Made by a program: the position numbers and the translations under genes. A DNA stretch of 64,000 nt from Bacteroidales bacterium (GTDB lineage Bacteria; Bacteroidota; Bacteroidia; Bacteroidales; F082). Below the pieces are notes generated by a model. It did not search any database. It saw nothing but the letters and a program-made list of their open reading frames with translations, and was not told where the DNA came from. The stretch is from positions 106,354 through 170,353 of the forward strand of contig JAFGYB010000008.1 in NCBI GenBank assembly GCA_016936355.1, given 5' to 3'. This document shows positions 1-7,981 of the stretch, piece by piece (the stretch's first letter is position 1; each line of letters starts with the position of its first letter).

Positions 1-2347
1 CCATTAAAATAAACTGTTGCCTGGGTAATAACTGGTTCAGAAGACTAATCGCTTTTCCTACCGAAACCAGACTCTGGTAATCTTTCAGTGAAGAATAGGC
101 ATCAGGATTCACATACACGATGTATTTAATTCCTGAAACCAGTCCGTTCGACACATATTTATTTGCCGAAAAAATGGTCTTCTCAGGTTCAATATTATCA
201 GGTATAACAGCGGGTTTACTATCATGATGATAGCTTTGTGAACGACATTGTAATAAATAGAAATCGGTGCCATTATGAGCAAACTCAATATCAACCGGAT
301 GCCCATAGCTTTTCTCCAACAATGACATTACTTCCTTAATTTTTTCAAGAAATGTGGTTCTTTTTGTCAAGCCGTCAAAATTGACAACAAAACTATCGTT
401 GGCAAAATCAGTACCCAAAAGTGTAGCCGGACGAATGAAATCCTGTTTGATAACCGATGCTACCTGATTAAACATAGGAAATTGTTTCCCATGGTCGCGC
501 AACAATTTTTCGAGGGGTACGGTTTCAAAAGTTTCCTCTTTAAGGTTGATCACATCGATAAACTGAGGAGAATAGCGTATGATCTCATCGATAGAAACAT
601 TCACCCGCAGATTAGGTTGTCCGGGAGAAATCAATACCGGATAGTCATCACTCAGCCGATCCACGGCCCGTGTCCCCAGACCGGGCACCAGCCGTACCAA
701 TCCGTCTTCAGGCTTAATTCTGCTGGACCAGCGGAATTCATTCCTACTAAAGGCAACACCTGCAAAAGCAGGCAAATAATAATCACCCACCCGGGTTCCA
801 ACCACTTGCTGAATCATAATTCCCATTTCTTCATGAAAATCGAGCAAATCGTTTTTTGTCCGATATTCAATCGGGTCGGGACCAAAAGTAGAAGCATACA
901 CTTCTGAAATGGCATCGGTTAATTCATTGAGTCGTTTCTCTTTGGAACCCTGATTGGCAATAAACAAACTTTTGTATTTTCCGGCAAAGGCAGCCCCCAC
1001 GCTATCCTCAAGCAGGCTGGAACTCCGCACAATCAAAGGCACATCACCAAAATCATCCAGGGCCATCATAAGTCCTTTAATGATTTCCGGCGAATGAATA
1101 GAGTTCTTAAACAGCTGGATCACATAAGGATATTCCTGGCGCACCTGTCCCAATTCCTTATATTTCTGCTCGATCACCTCATCAATATCGTTATACTTCA
1201 TGAAGTTGAGCAACCCGTCAGAAATGATATACCATGTTTTGGGAATCTTCACATCAGCAATCAGCTCATTTTGTTTCGCTTCTTTGGTAAGCAATGCTTC
1301 CGCGATGAACAAACCGGCGCTTTTTCCTCCGATGCGCCCATAACTTTCCATTGGCGAAATGATATGGTCCATCAGTTTGTGAAAATCATTGATGGTTAAT
1401 ATGCCTTTGGCCACATTCACCAGGCTTTTCTGGCTGGTCAGCATGCGTTTGATCAGAGAAATGATAAAACTCTTTCTTCTGGGTGCTGAAAGCTCTATCA
1501 TTTCATGATCCATGTGATAATACCGTTCAAGCGACATGCTGATTTTGGCCAATGATGAACCGGAATTCTCCAATATTTCGGATAAAAACCCCGAACGGTC
1601 TTCACGTGTCCATTTCTGAATATATTCCAGGACTTCATTTTTCGAAATATTATTCCCTGCCAAATCAAAAACCTGATAGGCCAGCTTGATCATATCCCCG
1701 TTTTCGTACTTCTGAAAAGGCTTGTTCGTTTCGCTGGTTGGCTCAACACTACCGTCAAATACCGGACTGAACGCTTCCATAAGCTTCTCCGCCTCCGCAA
1801 TGCCGATCCAGCACAAATGATTCACCATCTTCCGCGAAAGTTTAATCAGCAACTTGGGATTGGTTTGTGCCAGCATGTCCAGTATGATCGCCCATTCGGC
1901 TTTATAACCATGAATATCTTCCAGCTGTGAAGCAGAGTGAAGTTGCTCGTGATAAATCTGCAAACCGATCCTTTCGGCAATACTCTTCAGCAGGCGCCTT
2001 TCTTCTTTCAAAAAAGGTCCTTCATCAAAAACGGGCATTTCTTTGGTGTAAAACACACTGATGTTTCCAATAGCAGTGTTTTGGATCACAATATCAACCT
2101 TGATTTCCCATTTCGTTTCTTCAAAATCAGGAGAAGTGTAAGTCCCCAAAGGGCAGTTAATCCGGGAAACAGTAATTTCGGGATACTGAAAACCAGGCGG
2201 AATGGCATCAACAATTTTTTGAATCACCTCACCGGTCAGTTTTTCCTGGTCATGAAGAATCTCCTGAACTTCATAAAGACAACTCAGCTCTTTGGCCCGC
2301 TCCTTCAGTTCATCAAAAATCTGTTCAACTAATTTATCCTGTTTCAT
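1..2347 (-). CDS. GAF-domain plus PPDK/PEP-synthase N-terminal (ATP-binding) protein, C-terminus cut by window edge
   Basis: The frame stays open from an ATG at 2347 to the window edge (about 782 residues), so the 3' end is missing. The first ~170 residues look like a GAF-type sensor domain (inference from its pattern). After a helical linker, an ATP-grasp domain of the pyruvate,phosphate dikinase / PEP synthase type begins near residue 340 with GRIGGKSAGLF and continues with LIVRSSSLLEDSVGAAFAGK, the hallmark of the nucleotide-binding domain. The visible part ends shortly after the LLQCRSQ strand. Whether a phosphohistidine or PEP-binding domain follows cannot be seen. Its ATG overlaps the TGA of the upstream gene by 4 bp (ATGA), so the two are translationally coupled. 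Substrate unknown; PEP synthase itself would not normally carry an N-terminal GAF domain. Confidence 0.8.
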   Translation of the reverse strand, partial: MKQDKLVEQIFDELKERAKELSCLYEVQEILHDQEKLTGEVIQKIVDAIPPGFQYPEITVSRINCPLGTYTSPDFEETKWEIKVDIVIQNTAIGNISVFYTKEMPVFDEGPFLKEERRLLKSIAERIGLQIYHEQLHSASQLEDIHGYKAEWAIILDMLAQTNPKLLIKLSRKMVNHLCWIGIAEAEKLMEAFSPVFDGSVEPTSETNKPFQKYENGDMIKLAYQVFDLAGNNISKNEVLEYIQKWTREDRSGFLSEILENSGSSLAKISMSLERYYHMDHEMIELSAPRRKSFIISLIKRMLTSQKSLVNVAKGILTINDFHKLMDHIISPMESYGRIGGKSAGLFIAEALLTKEAKQNELIADVKIPKTWYIISDGLLNFMKYNDIDEVIEQKYKELGQVRQEYPYVIQLFKNSIHSPEIIKGLMMALDDFGDVPLIVRSSSLLEDSVGAAFAGKYKSLFIANQGSKEKRLNELTDAISEVYASTFGPDPIEYRTKNDLLDFHEEMGIMIQQVVGTRVGDYYLPAFAGVAFSRNEFRWSSRIKPEDGLVRLVPGLGTRAVDRLSDDYPVLISPGQPNLRVNVSIDEIIRYSPQFIDVINLKEETFETVPLEKLLRDHGKQFPMFNQVASVIKQDFIRPATLLGTDFANDSFVVNFDGLTKRTTFLEKIKEVMSLLEKSYGHPVDIEFAHNGTDFYLLQCRSQSYHHDSKPAVIPDNIEPEKTIFSANKYVSNGLVSGIKYIVYVNPDAYSSLKDYQSLVSVGKAISLLNQLLPRQQFILM

Positions 2348-4089
2348 GGGTTTCGTTTTATAAATCCTTTTCCGCTTTCACCATCCACCTTAATGGTCAG
2401 GGGGCGTTCCAACCGGACCTGGGCAATGTGCTCGGTTTCATAAACCGGGGTGAGGGTTTTCAGCCATTCCCAGTCCACCGTATGGCGCCCTGAAAAGGGG
2501 ATGGAAAAATACAGCACATTGAAGGCCATCAGGTTGTGGAAAAAGTGGGAGCCCTGACTCAGTTCCGAATTCATGCTCTCCACGGCCGCTTCCACAATGA
2601 CACCCGCCCGGGAAACCTGGCCAAAAGTTACCGGAATACCGGCCCATTCATCGGAAGTGCCCCAGCGCCCGTAGCCAAACAACGCATAATACTGCTGTTT
2701 TTCCCTGTACTGATTGTTCAGGAACTCTATTTCCGAAGCAATCTGATAAGCCGTTGCCGGATGAAACACCGCGTTTTTCAGGTAAATAATATCGGTAATG
2801 CTTTCATTGGTGCCGTTGCCGAGAATGGTGGTCGAAGAACACAGATTTTCTTCCCGGAAAAGGTCTTCATCCGACACCGTAACCTTTTCATTGGAAATAT
2901 TCATGGGTCGCACCTGCAGAAAACCAAACCGGTGCACATTATTTTCCGTCAGCGTAATCGCGAATTCAATTTCAACAGGATTTTTGGTCAACTCCTCACC
3001 GAGCTTCAGTAAATTGATGATCAGTTCCGGCAAACGGATTTCCCCCAGTCGCAGTAACGGAGCAAAAGTGAGTATCCTGGGGCCTTTTTTGCCCATACCC
3101 ATTAATACATTCCCCGAAGTATCATCGTAGGTGGAAACCAGTTGTTTCAGTACCCCCTGTTTCTCTGCCGTAAAAATATCCTCCCTGACCAGAAACTCTG
3201 TTTCCTTCACCGGATCATAACTGATGTTGCCCGACATGTTCACGGCCCAGAAATTGACCTGGGTACTTTTCAGCATGTCCTGCACATTATTGAACGGTGG
3301 GGCTACTTTGGGAGCTGTGGGGGAAAAAAACCAGGTCGGTTCGTTTTCGACAATGGTTTTTCCCAGTCCCAGCGCCAGGTTTACCACGCCTTCATCGGGT
3401 TTACTGTTGCCGAAAGCGTAATAATTGTACGACCGGGCCACCCCCGAAAGATGCGGATAGAAGACATCCTCATGCCGGTCACCTACCACTTCCTGAATGA
3501 TGACCGCCATTTTTTCATCCTCCGAGGAAGCTTCCGGGACGGCTTTCATATAATCTTTGGCCACTTTAAAAAAGGTGGAGGCATACACAAACTTAATGGC
3601 TTCCACCAGTTTGTTGAAACGGGTGGCAACATCGGACTGATTGTTCGGGATCATTTTGGTTTCATAGATACCGGCAAAAGGCCTTTCGCGGGCATCTTCC
3701 AGCAGGCTCGACGATCGGATGGCCAGGGGTGTATGGACCTGCGCAATCAGCGATCGCAGATCTCCCAGAACTTCAAAAGGAAGTTCCGCCTTTTGAAAAG
3801 CATGGGCAATCCGGTCATCGGGCAAAGAAGAAAGGGCTGTTTTGTATAAATCGTTCCTTTTCATGAAGGCATCAAAAACGCCGGTTCTGATGACACACAA
3901 ATTCGGAACCGTCACTTCAAACTCACTGAACTGACCGGGATCGAAATTTTTCCTGAGCATTTCGTTTACCCTCATCAATCCACTGGCTTTACCACCAATT
4001 TCGCCCGAACCGATAAAGGTCAGCTTGTTCTCTTCGTTATAAAAAGAACTCCTTTTAAAGGGCAGCAGAAATTCCGAATACTTTTCCAT
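2344..4089 (-). CDS. PPDK N-terminal-domain (PEP/pyruvate-binding-like) protein
   Basis: About 581 residues from the ATG at 4089; a start 12 codons further upstream (4125) is also open but the residues it adds look unconserved. The ATP-grasp core of the PPDK/PEP synthase family is visible: GSGEIGGKASGLMRVNEML near the N-terminus, then LAIRSSSLLEDARERPFAG, EFAITL and GFLQVRPM. A C-terminal block of ~150 residues contains YGRWGTSDEWAGIPV. There is no GGxTSHA phosphohistidine motif and no PEP barrel, so it cannot be a complete PEP synthase. It overlaps by 4 bp the next gene, a second PPDK-N protein with a GAF domain, suggesting the two proteins act as a pair. Biochemical role unknown. Confidence 0.8.
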   Translation of the reverse strand: MEKYSEFLLPFKRSSFYNEENKLTFIGSGEIGGKASGLMRVNEMLRKNFDPGQFSEFEVTVPNLCVIRTGVFDAFMKRNDLYKTALSSLPDDRIAHAFQKAELPFEVLGDLRSLIAQVHTPLAIRSSSLLEDARERPFAGIYETKMIPNNQSDVATRFNKLVEAIKFVYASTFFKVAKDYMKAVPEASSEDEKMAVIIQEVVGDRHEDVFYPHLSGVARSYNYYAFGNSKPDEGVVNLALGLGKTIVENEPTWFFSPTAPKVAPPFNNVQDMLKSTQVNFWAVNMSGNISYDPVKETEFLVREDIFTAEKQGVLKQLVSTYDDTSGNVLMGMGKKGPRILTFAPLLRLGEIRLPELIINLLKLGEELTKNPVEIEFAITLTENNVHRFGFLQVRPMNISNEKVTVSDEDLFREENLCSSTTILGNGTNESITDIIYLKNAVFHPATAYQIASEIEFLNNQYREKQQYYALFGYGRWGTSDEWAGIPVTFGQVSRAGVIVEAAVESMNSELSQGSHFFHNLMAFNVLYFSIPFSGRHTVDWEWLKTLTPVYETEHIAQVRLERPLTIKVDGESGKGFIKRNP

Positions 4090-4152
4090 GGCGTTCGAGT
4101 TAAATGACAGTCTCCGGCTTTGCACCGGAAACTGTCACTGTTGCTTTACAGA

Positions 4153-5439
4153 TTATACCCAGCCCCTGTCGTGGCAGGCCCGCGCCACCCGGTCAACCGA
4201 AATGGCATAGGCAGCGCTGCGCATGGATAAATTGTTTTCCATGGCAAAATTGCTCACCGACAGAAAGGCATTGGTCATTTTGGTATCTAATTTACTTAAA
4301 ACTTCCTCTTTCGTCCAAAAATAATTCATATTGCTCTGAACCTGTTCAAAGTAACTGCACGTCACACCGCCTGCATTGGCCAGGAAATCGGGAATGATGA
4401 ATACGCCGTTTTTTTCAAAAACGGCCGATGCTTCAGGAGTGGTAGGACCGTTGGCCCCTTCCACCACAATCTTTACCTGTTTACTGATTTGGTTTACATT
4501 TTCTTCGTTGATTTGATTTTCCAGCGCGGCAGGAATCAGAATATCCACCTCCTGTTCGAGCCATTGCTCTCCGGGCAGTACCGAATAACCCAAGTCGGCC
4601 GCTTTGCTTTTGTCAATCCCCCCGAACGAATTGGAAATGGAACGCAACTCCTCCAGGTTCACCCCTTCTTTTTTCGCGAAAGCATAGGATGTTTGGTCTT
4701 TTTGATCCCAGGCAGAAACACAAACCACCGTTCCGCCTAATTGCAAATACAATTCGATGGCATATTGCGACACGTTGCCAAAACCCTGCACACTGGCCGT
4801 GGTGTTGCCCGGGTCCATATTCAGTTCCTTCAGCGCTTCCCTGAGGGTAATGATCGCACCATAACCGGTAGCTTCGGTACGTCCCAGCGAACCCCCCATA
4901 CCCACCGGCTTGCCGGTGATGGCACCGGGATATCTTCCGCCGGTCAGCGTTTCGTATTCGTCCAGCATCCACAACATATGTTGCGCGTTGGTCATCACAT
5001 CAGGCGCCGGAATATCCATGTTCGGGCCGATGTTTTTATACACCTGCCTGACCCAGCCCCGGCACAGCCTTTCCTGTTCATCGCCACTCAGATTGTGCGG
5101 ATCGCAAACCACACCGCCTTTTCCACCACCCAGCGGAATATCAGCCACCGCCGTCTTCCAGGTCATCCACATCGACAACGCCCTGACAGTATCCACCGTT
5201 TCCTGGGGGTGAAAACGCAACCCGCCTTTGGCAGGACCGCGGGCATCATTATGCTGAATGCGGAAACCTTTAAACACCTGTATTTTTCCATTGTCCATTT
5301 TGACAGGAATTAAAAAATGGAACTCTCTGATGGGATTTCTGAGCAATGCTCTGGTCGCGTCATCCAGGCCGAGCAAATCTGCGGCACTGTCAAACTGGGC
5401 TTGCGCCACGTGGAAAGGATTGTAATTCACTGATTTCAT
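4153..5439 (-). CDS. gdhA: Glu/Leu/Phe/Val dehydrogenase (glutamate dehydrogenase)
   Basis: Oxidative deamination of glutamate to 2-oxoglutarate (or the reverse, ammonium assimilation) with NAD(P). The 428-residue length fits hexameric glutamate dehydrogenases. Visible motifs: KGGLRFHPQETVDTVRALS with the substrate-binding lysine region, PLGGGKGGVVCDP with the catalytic Lys, PAPDVMTNAQHMLWMLDEY, and the Rossmann dinucleotide fold around VQGFGNVSQYA. I prefer the ATG at 5439 (MKSVNYNPF) over the one at 5472 because the family normally begins about here. An exact Bacteroidota -7 box lies about 80 bp upstream. The gene is followed within 65 bp by the PPDK-N pair on the same strand. Confidence 0.93.
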   Translation of the reverse strand: MKSVNYNPFHVAQAQFDSAADLLGLDDATRALLRNPIREFHFLIPVKMDNGKIQVFKGFRIQHNDARGPAKGGLRFHPQETVDTVRALSMWMTWKTAVADIPLGGGKGGVVCDPHNLSGDEQERLCRGWVRQVYKNIGPNMDIPAPDVMTNAQHMLWMLDEYETLTGGRYPGAITGKPVGMGGSLGRTEATGYGAIITLREALKELNMDPGNTTASVQGFGNVSQYAIELYLQLGGTVVCVSAWDQKDQTSYAFAKKEGVNLEELRSISNSFGGIDKSKAADLGYSVLPGEQWLEQEVDILIPAALENQINEENVNQISKQVKIVVEGANGPTTPEASAVFEKNGVFIIPDFLANAGGVTCSYFEQVQSNMNYFWTKEEVLSKLDTKMTNAFLSVSNFAMENNLSMRSAAYAISVDRVARACHDRGWV

Positions 5440-5515
5440 GTCCCTAAATTTTTTATTTAAAAATGCTAACAAACACCACTAAATCCACCTCACTTTGCTT
5501 CCTTTCAAAGATACT

Positions 5516-5523
5516 AATTATCC
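5516..5523 (-). promoter_or_regulatory. Bacteroidota -7 box for gdhA
   Basis: Reads TATCTTTG on the minus strand, an exact match to TAnnTTTG. It predicts a start near 5510 and a leader of about 70 nt before the ATG at 5439. Confidence 0.5.
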
Positions 5524-5722
5524 CTATTTTTTCAATCAAAAATCGAAGAATAATTTTTTGATTTGCAACTATTTAGACTCATTCTTTCCGTCGTAGAATA
5601 TTTTTTTACGACACCCCCTTCAGGACCAAAAAAGAAGGTGTTTTTCATGAAAAAAAGACGTTATTCAGAAAAAATCCATTTCGTAGCAAAACCGGACATC
5701 CAATTTTGATATTAACAGCCTC

Positions 5723-5753
5723 AAAAAAAAATCCGGGACGCATTGTCCCGGAT
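5723..5753 (-). terminator. Intrinsic terminator after the CGGC-domain gene
   Basis: Perfect 9-bp stem (arms 5731-5739 and 5745-5753, loop 5740-5744) followed on the minus strand by eight U residues (A run at 5723-5730). It sits 28 bp past the stop codon of the upstream minus-strand gene. Confidence 0.85.
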
Positions 5754-5780
5754 CAAAAAAACCAACAGAGCAGAGATAGA

Positions 5781-6224
5781 TCAGTCGTACCGAAGCCTTG
5801 TTTTCTTATCGGTTAACGTTGGCTGTATGGATTCCTGTAAGAAAGCTGTGTTCCAGGTATCCAGTTTTTGATGAGTCAAAAAATATTTTTGAGGAATCGG
5901 ATGCGTTCCGAAAACAACCTGCATTCCATAGTTCTCAGGAATAAATTTTGCAAAGTGTTCCATATAAGGACAGGGCGGATAACCCACCAAAAAACCGGTG
6001 GCAAAATGCACATGGGTTACCCCGTTTTTTTTCATTTCCTCAGGCGCATATTCAATATTGCCTCCCGGACAACCGCCGCATGTCGTGTACCCGGCCAGTT
6101 CCACTTCTTTATTTTGATACCGTTCAAAAGCTCCTTCCCGCTTTTGAAGTGCCCTAAAACACTTTCCGCCGGCACAAGTACGATAGCGGTCGCATATGAT
6201 AATTCCAATTTTTATTTTTTCCAT
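5781..6224 (-). CDS. CGGC domain-containing protein
   Basis: A 147-residue protein of the CGGC family (Pfam PF08821 by motif recognition). It begins with a hydrophobic strand and CDRYRTCAGGKCFRAL, then the family-defining CGGCPGG near residue 50 and a GYPPCPY motif with more cysteines. The conserved cysteines and histidines suggest metal binding, but no reaction is established for the family. It stands alone with its own terminator, 417 bp from the sulfur operon, which runs in the same direction. A link to sulfur or redox metabolism is suggested only by position. Confidence 0.85.
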   Translation of the reverse strand: MEKIKIGIIICDRYRTCAGGKCFRALQKREGAFERYQNKEVELAGYTTCGGCPGGNIEYAPEEMKKNGVTHVHFATGFLVGYPPCPYMEHFAKFIPENYGMQVVFGTHPIPQKYFLTHQKLDTWNTAFLQESIQPTLTDKKTRLRYD

Positions 6225-6641
6225 TTCTTTATCTTATAGTTTCTAACACAAATTATAGCTACAATTGATTCTATTCCAATTATTTCATCCCGGTTGAATG
6301 CCACCCATAACTTTGTCCTTCTTTTCCCTGATACCATCCCCATCCAATTCCGGCACCTGATACATGATGTAACAGTTTCCTACAAATATAATGAACTATT
6401 GTTCATTATCTCAATCATTTTTCATGTTTTTTTATCAAAAAAACGAAACAAACAAAGGATAACAATGTAAATCAAATTTGCCCTTCATCAGGAAGAGAAT
6501 GATCATGGATAATGAATTAAAAAATAAGGTTTCCCGGATGTATGAACCACTTAAAAAATGCGATCTTCGCCTGCCAAACTCCACAAAGAATCCGGCACCC
6601 CGAAGGACACCGGATCCAAAAACCTAACTAAGCAGAAAATA
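6225..6641. other. Intergenic region downstream of the Qmo/Hdr-like operon
   Basis: 417 bp, A/T-rich. No hairpin terminator for the operon is apparent. A plus-strand reading frame of 40 codons (6505-6627) preceded by a near-match -7 box (CAAATTTG around 6473-6480) is the only gene-like item. It matches nothing I recognise and I do not call it. Confidence 0.4.
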
Positions 6642-7694
6642 TCAGTTGGCAGCCAACTTGATTTCTTGAAAATACATGGCAAACGAGCGGTAGAGAAAAT
6701 GGGTCCACTTCCCGAAAGGCACAATCAGCAGGGCCCACTGAACCAGCACGATCAACTGCAGCATAAAGAGCCACATGTTTTGTTGCAGCACATTCAGATC
6801 AATAAACAACCGCACCAGGAAAGAAAACAGCCCCATCAAAAACAACCAGACCACAAAGAACCAGTCGCTGGAATGGGAATGTTTACTGATTTCATGGTCC
6901 TTTTGAATTCTCCGACGGACAAAATCGAAAGTCACCACAAAAATAACGGCACTCTCGAAATAGCCCAACACGATGATAAACATGCTTTGGGTGGAAAACC
7001 AGTCCAGAAATACCGTGGTAAACAGCAGGCTCAGATAGCCCAGCACCAGGATGAAATGTTCGAACCAGCGAAATTGGTTGTCGTCGCAACCCAAGGCCCT
7101 CTTTTGGGTAAACATATGCACCAGCAAATCCCGTAAACAGGTAAAGTACGTTTTCAATCCGGCCTCCGTTCCCGGTTTCCTGACCGTTTGATACCACATA
7201 TGAATGATATTCGGCAACAAGATCACCGAGGCCACCAGGGCGATGGCACCCATCTCAAAGTAATGACCGTAATGCAACAGGTCGGCCATGCGAAAGTCCA
7301 TGGAAAAACCAAAGGCGATCACAGCCAAAGCCAACACGAGAAACCCGGTAACAGAGGCTCCCAGCGATTTGTACAACAAACCGGAGAAACCGGTCCAGTC
7401 GTATTGGGCCGTCAGCCAGCGCCGCAACGACATCATCAACTCGCCGGGATTGGCTTCGCGGGGACAAGTAGTGCTGCATTCGCCGCAGTAATAACACAGC
7501 CAGGGATCCAGCGAAGCCTGAATTTCACCTTCCAGGCCCAGTACACTGTAGCGCACCATTTTCCGGGGAAACGAATTGTCTTCATCGGACAGGGTACATA
7601 CTGCCGTGCAGTTCCCGCAATTGTAACAGGCATTGGCGTCAAAAGCACCGTATTTTTTCAGCTCGTCGCTAAACTCAGGATTAATTCTTGCCAT
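6642..7694 (-). CDS. QmoC/HdrC-HdrE-like membrane iron-sulfur protein
   Basis: 350 residues from the ATG at 7694 (MARINPEF), which lies 14 bp inside the end of the preceding gene. I reject the in-frame upstream start (7742) because it would extend further into that gene. The N-terminal ~100 residues hold two 4Fe-4S motifs, CYNCGNCTAVC and CYYCGECSTTCP, as in HdrC. The remainder has about six hydrophobic segments with histidines suited to b-type heme (for example HYGHYFEMG and RWFEHF), like the membrane part of QmoC. This is the expected quinone-facing subunit. It would carry electrons between menaquinone and the flavoprotein Fe-S subunits encoded just upstream. No CCG (HdrB) domain is present. 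Confidence 0.85.
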   Translation of the reverse strand: MARINPEFSDELKKYGAFDANACYNCGNCTAVCTLSDEDNSFPRKMVRYSVLGLEGEIQASLDPWLCYYCGECSTTCPREANPGELMMSLRRWLTAQYDWTGFSGLLYKSLGASVTGFLVLALAVIAFGFSMDFRMADLLHYGHYFEMGAIALVASVILLPNIIHMWYQTVRKPGTEAGLKTYFTCLRDLLVHMFTQKRALGCDDNQFRWFEHFILVLGYLSLLFTTVFLDWFSTQSMFIIVLGYFESAVIFVVTFDFVRRRIQKDHEISKHSHSSDWFFVVWLFLMGLFSFLVRLFIDLNVLQQNMWLFMLQLIVLVQWALLIVPFGKWTHFLYRSFAMYFQEIKLAAN

Positions 7695-7971
7695 TGCTCT
7701 TGATTTTGTAATAAAAATACTCGTCCATATCGTCAATATCATCGGGTGCTACCTGCCCGTATTTCACCAGACTCATCAGTTGATACACCACGTCCTCTTT
7801 GGGCATATTCAGTTCCATAGCCAGTTCGGGAATGGTTTTGTGTACTTCTTTTAAAGCATTTAAAATTGCTTTTTTTGTCTTGGTAAAGCTTTTCAACTGT
7901 TCCGTCACTTCTTTGGGAACCGGTCGCTTTTCCTTCAGGTATTTTGCCGTCTTCCCTTTTTCTATTTCCAT
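7681..7971 (-). CDS. Small winged-helix-like protein inside the Qmo/Hdr-like operon
   Basis: 96 residues, basic N-terminus (KGKTAKYLKEKRPVPKE) followed by a helix-turn-helix-like stretch (KKAILNALKEV, then TIPELAMELNMPKEDVVYQLM) and an acidic tail (DDIDDMDEY). The pattern resembles a winged-helix fold, which may bind nucleic acid or serve as a protein-protein adaptor. It lies 10 bp after the HdrA-like gene and overlaps the QmoC-like gene by 14 bp, so it is part of the same transcript and probably co-translated. I do not recognise a named family. It sits where Desulfovibrio operons do not have a gene (there the extra gene, qmoD, is last), so equivalence to QmoD is not claimed. Confidence 0.75.
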   Translation of the reverse strand: MEIEKGKTAKYLKEKRPVPKEVTEQLKSFTKTKKAILNALKEVHKTIPELAMELNMPKEDVVYQLMSLVKYGQVAPDDIDDMDEYFYYKIKSNGKN

Positions 7972-7981
7972 GATCGTCGTT

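Larger units (their letters stand above)
5473..5780. other. Intergenic region between gdhA and the CGGC gene
   Basis: It contains the gdhA promoter box (5516-5523) and the terminator of the CGGC gene (5723-5753). The rest is A/T-rich with several homopolymer runs and no convincing gene. Confidence 0.5.

Noticed and set aside
6505..6627. 40-codon plus-strand frame with a near-match promoter box
   Set aside because: The product matches nothing I know, lies in an A/T-rich gap, and the promoter match is imperfect. Conservation would be needed to call it.
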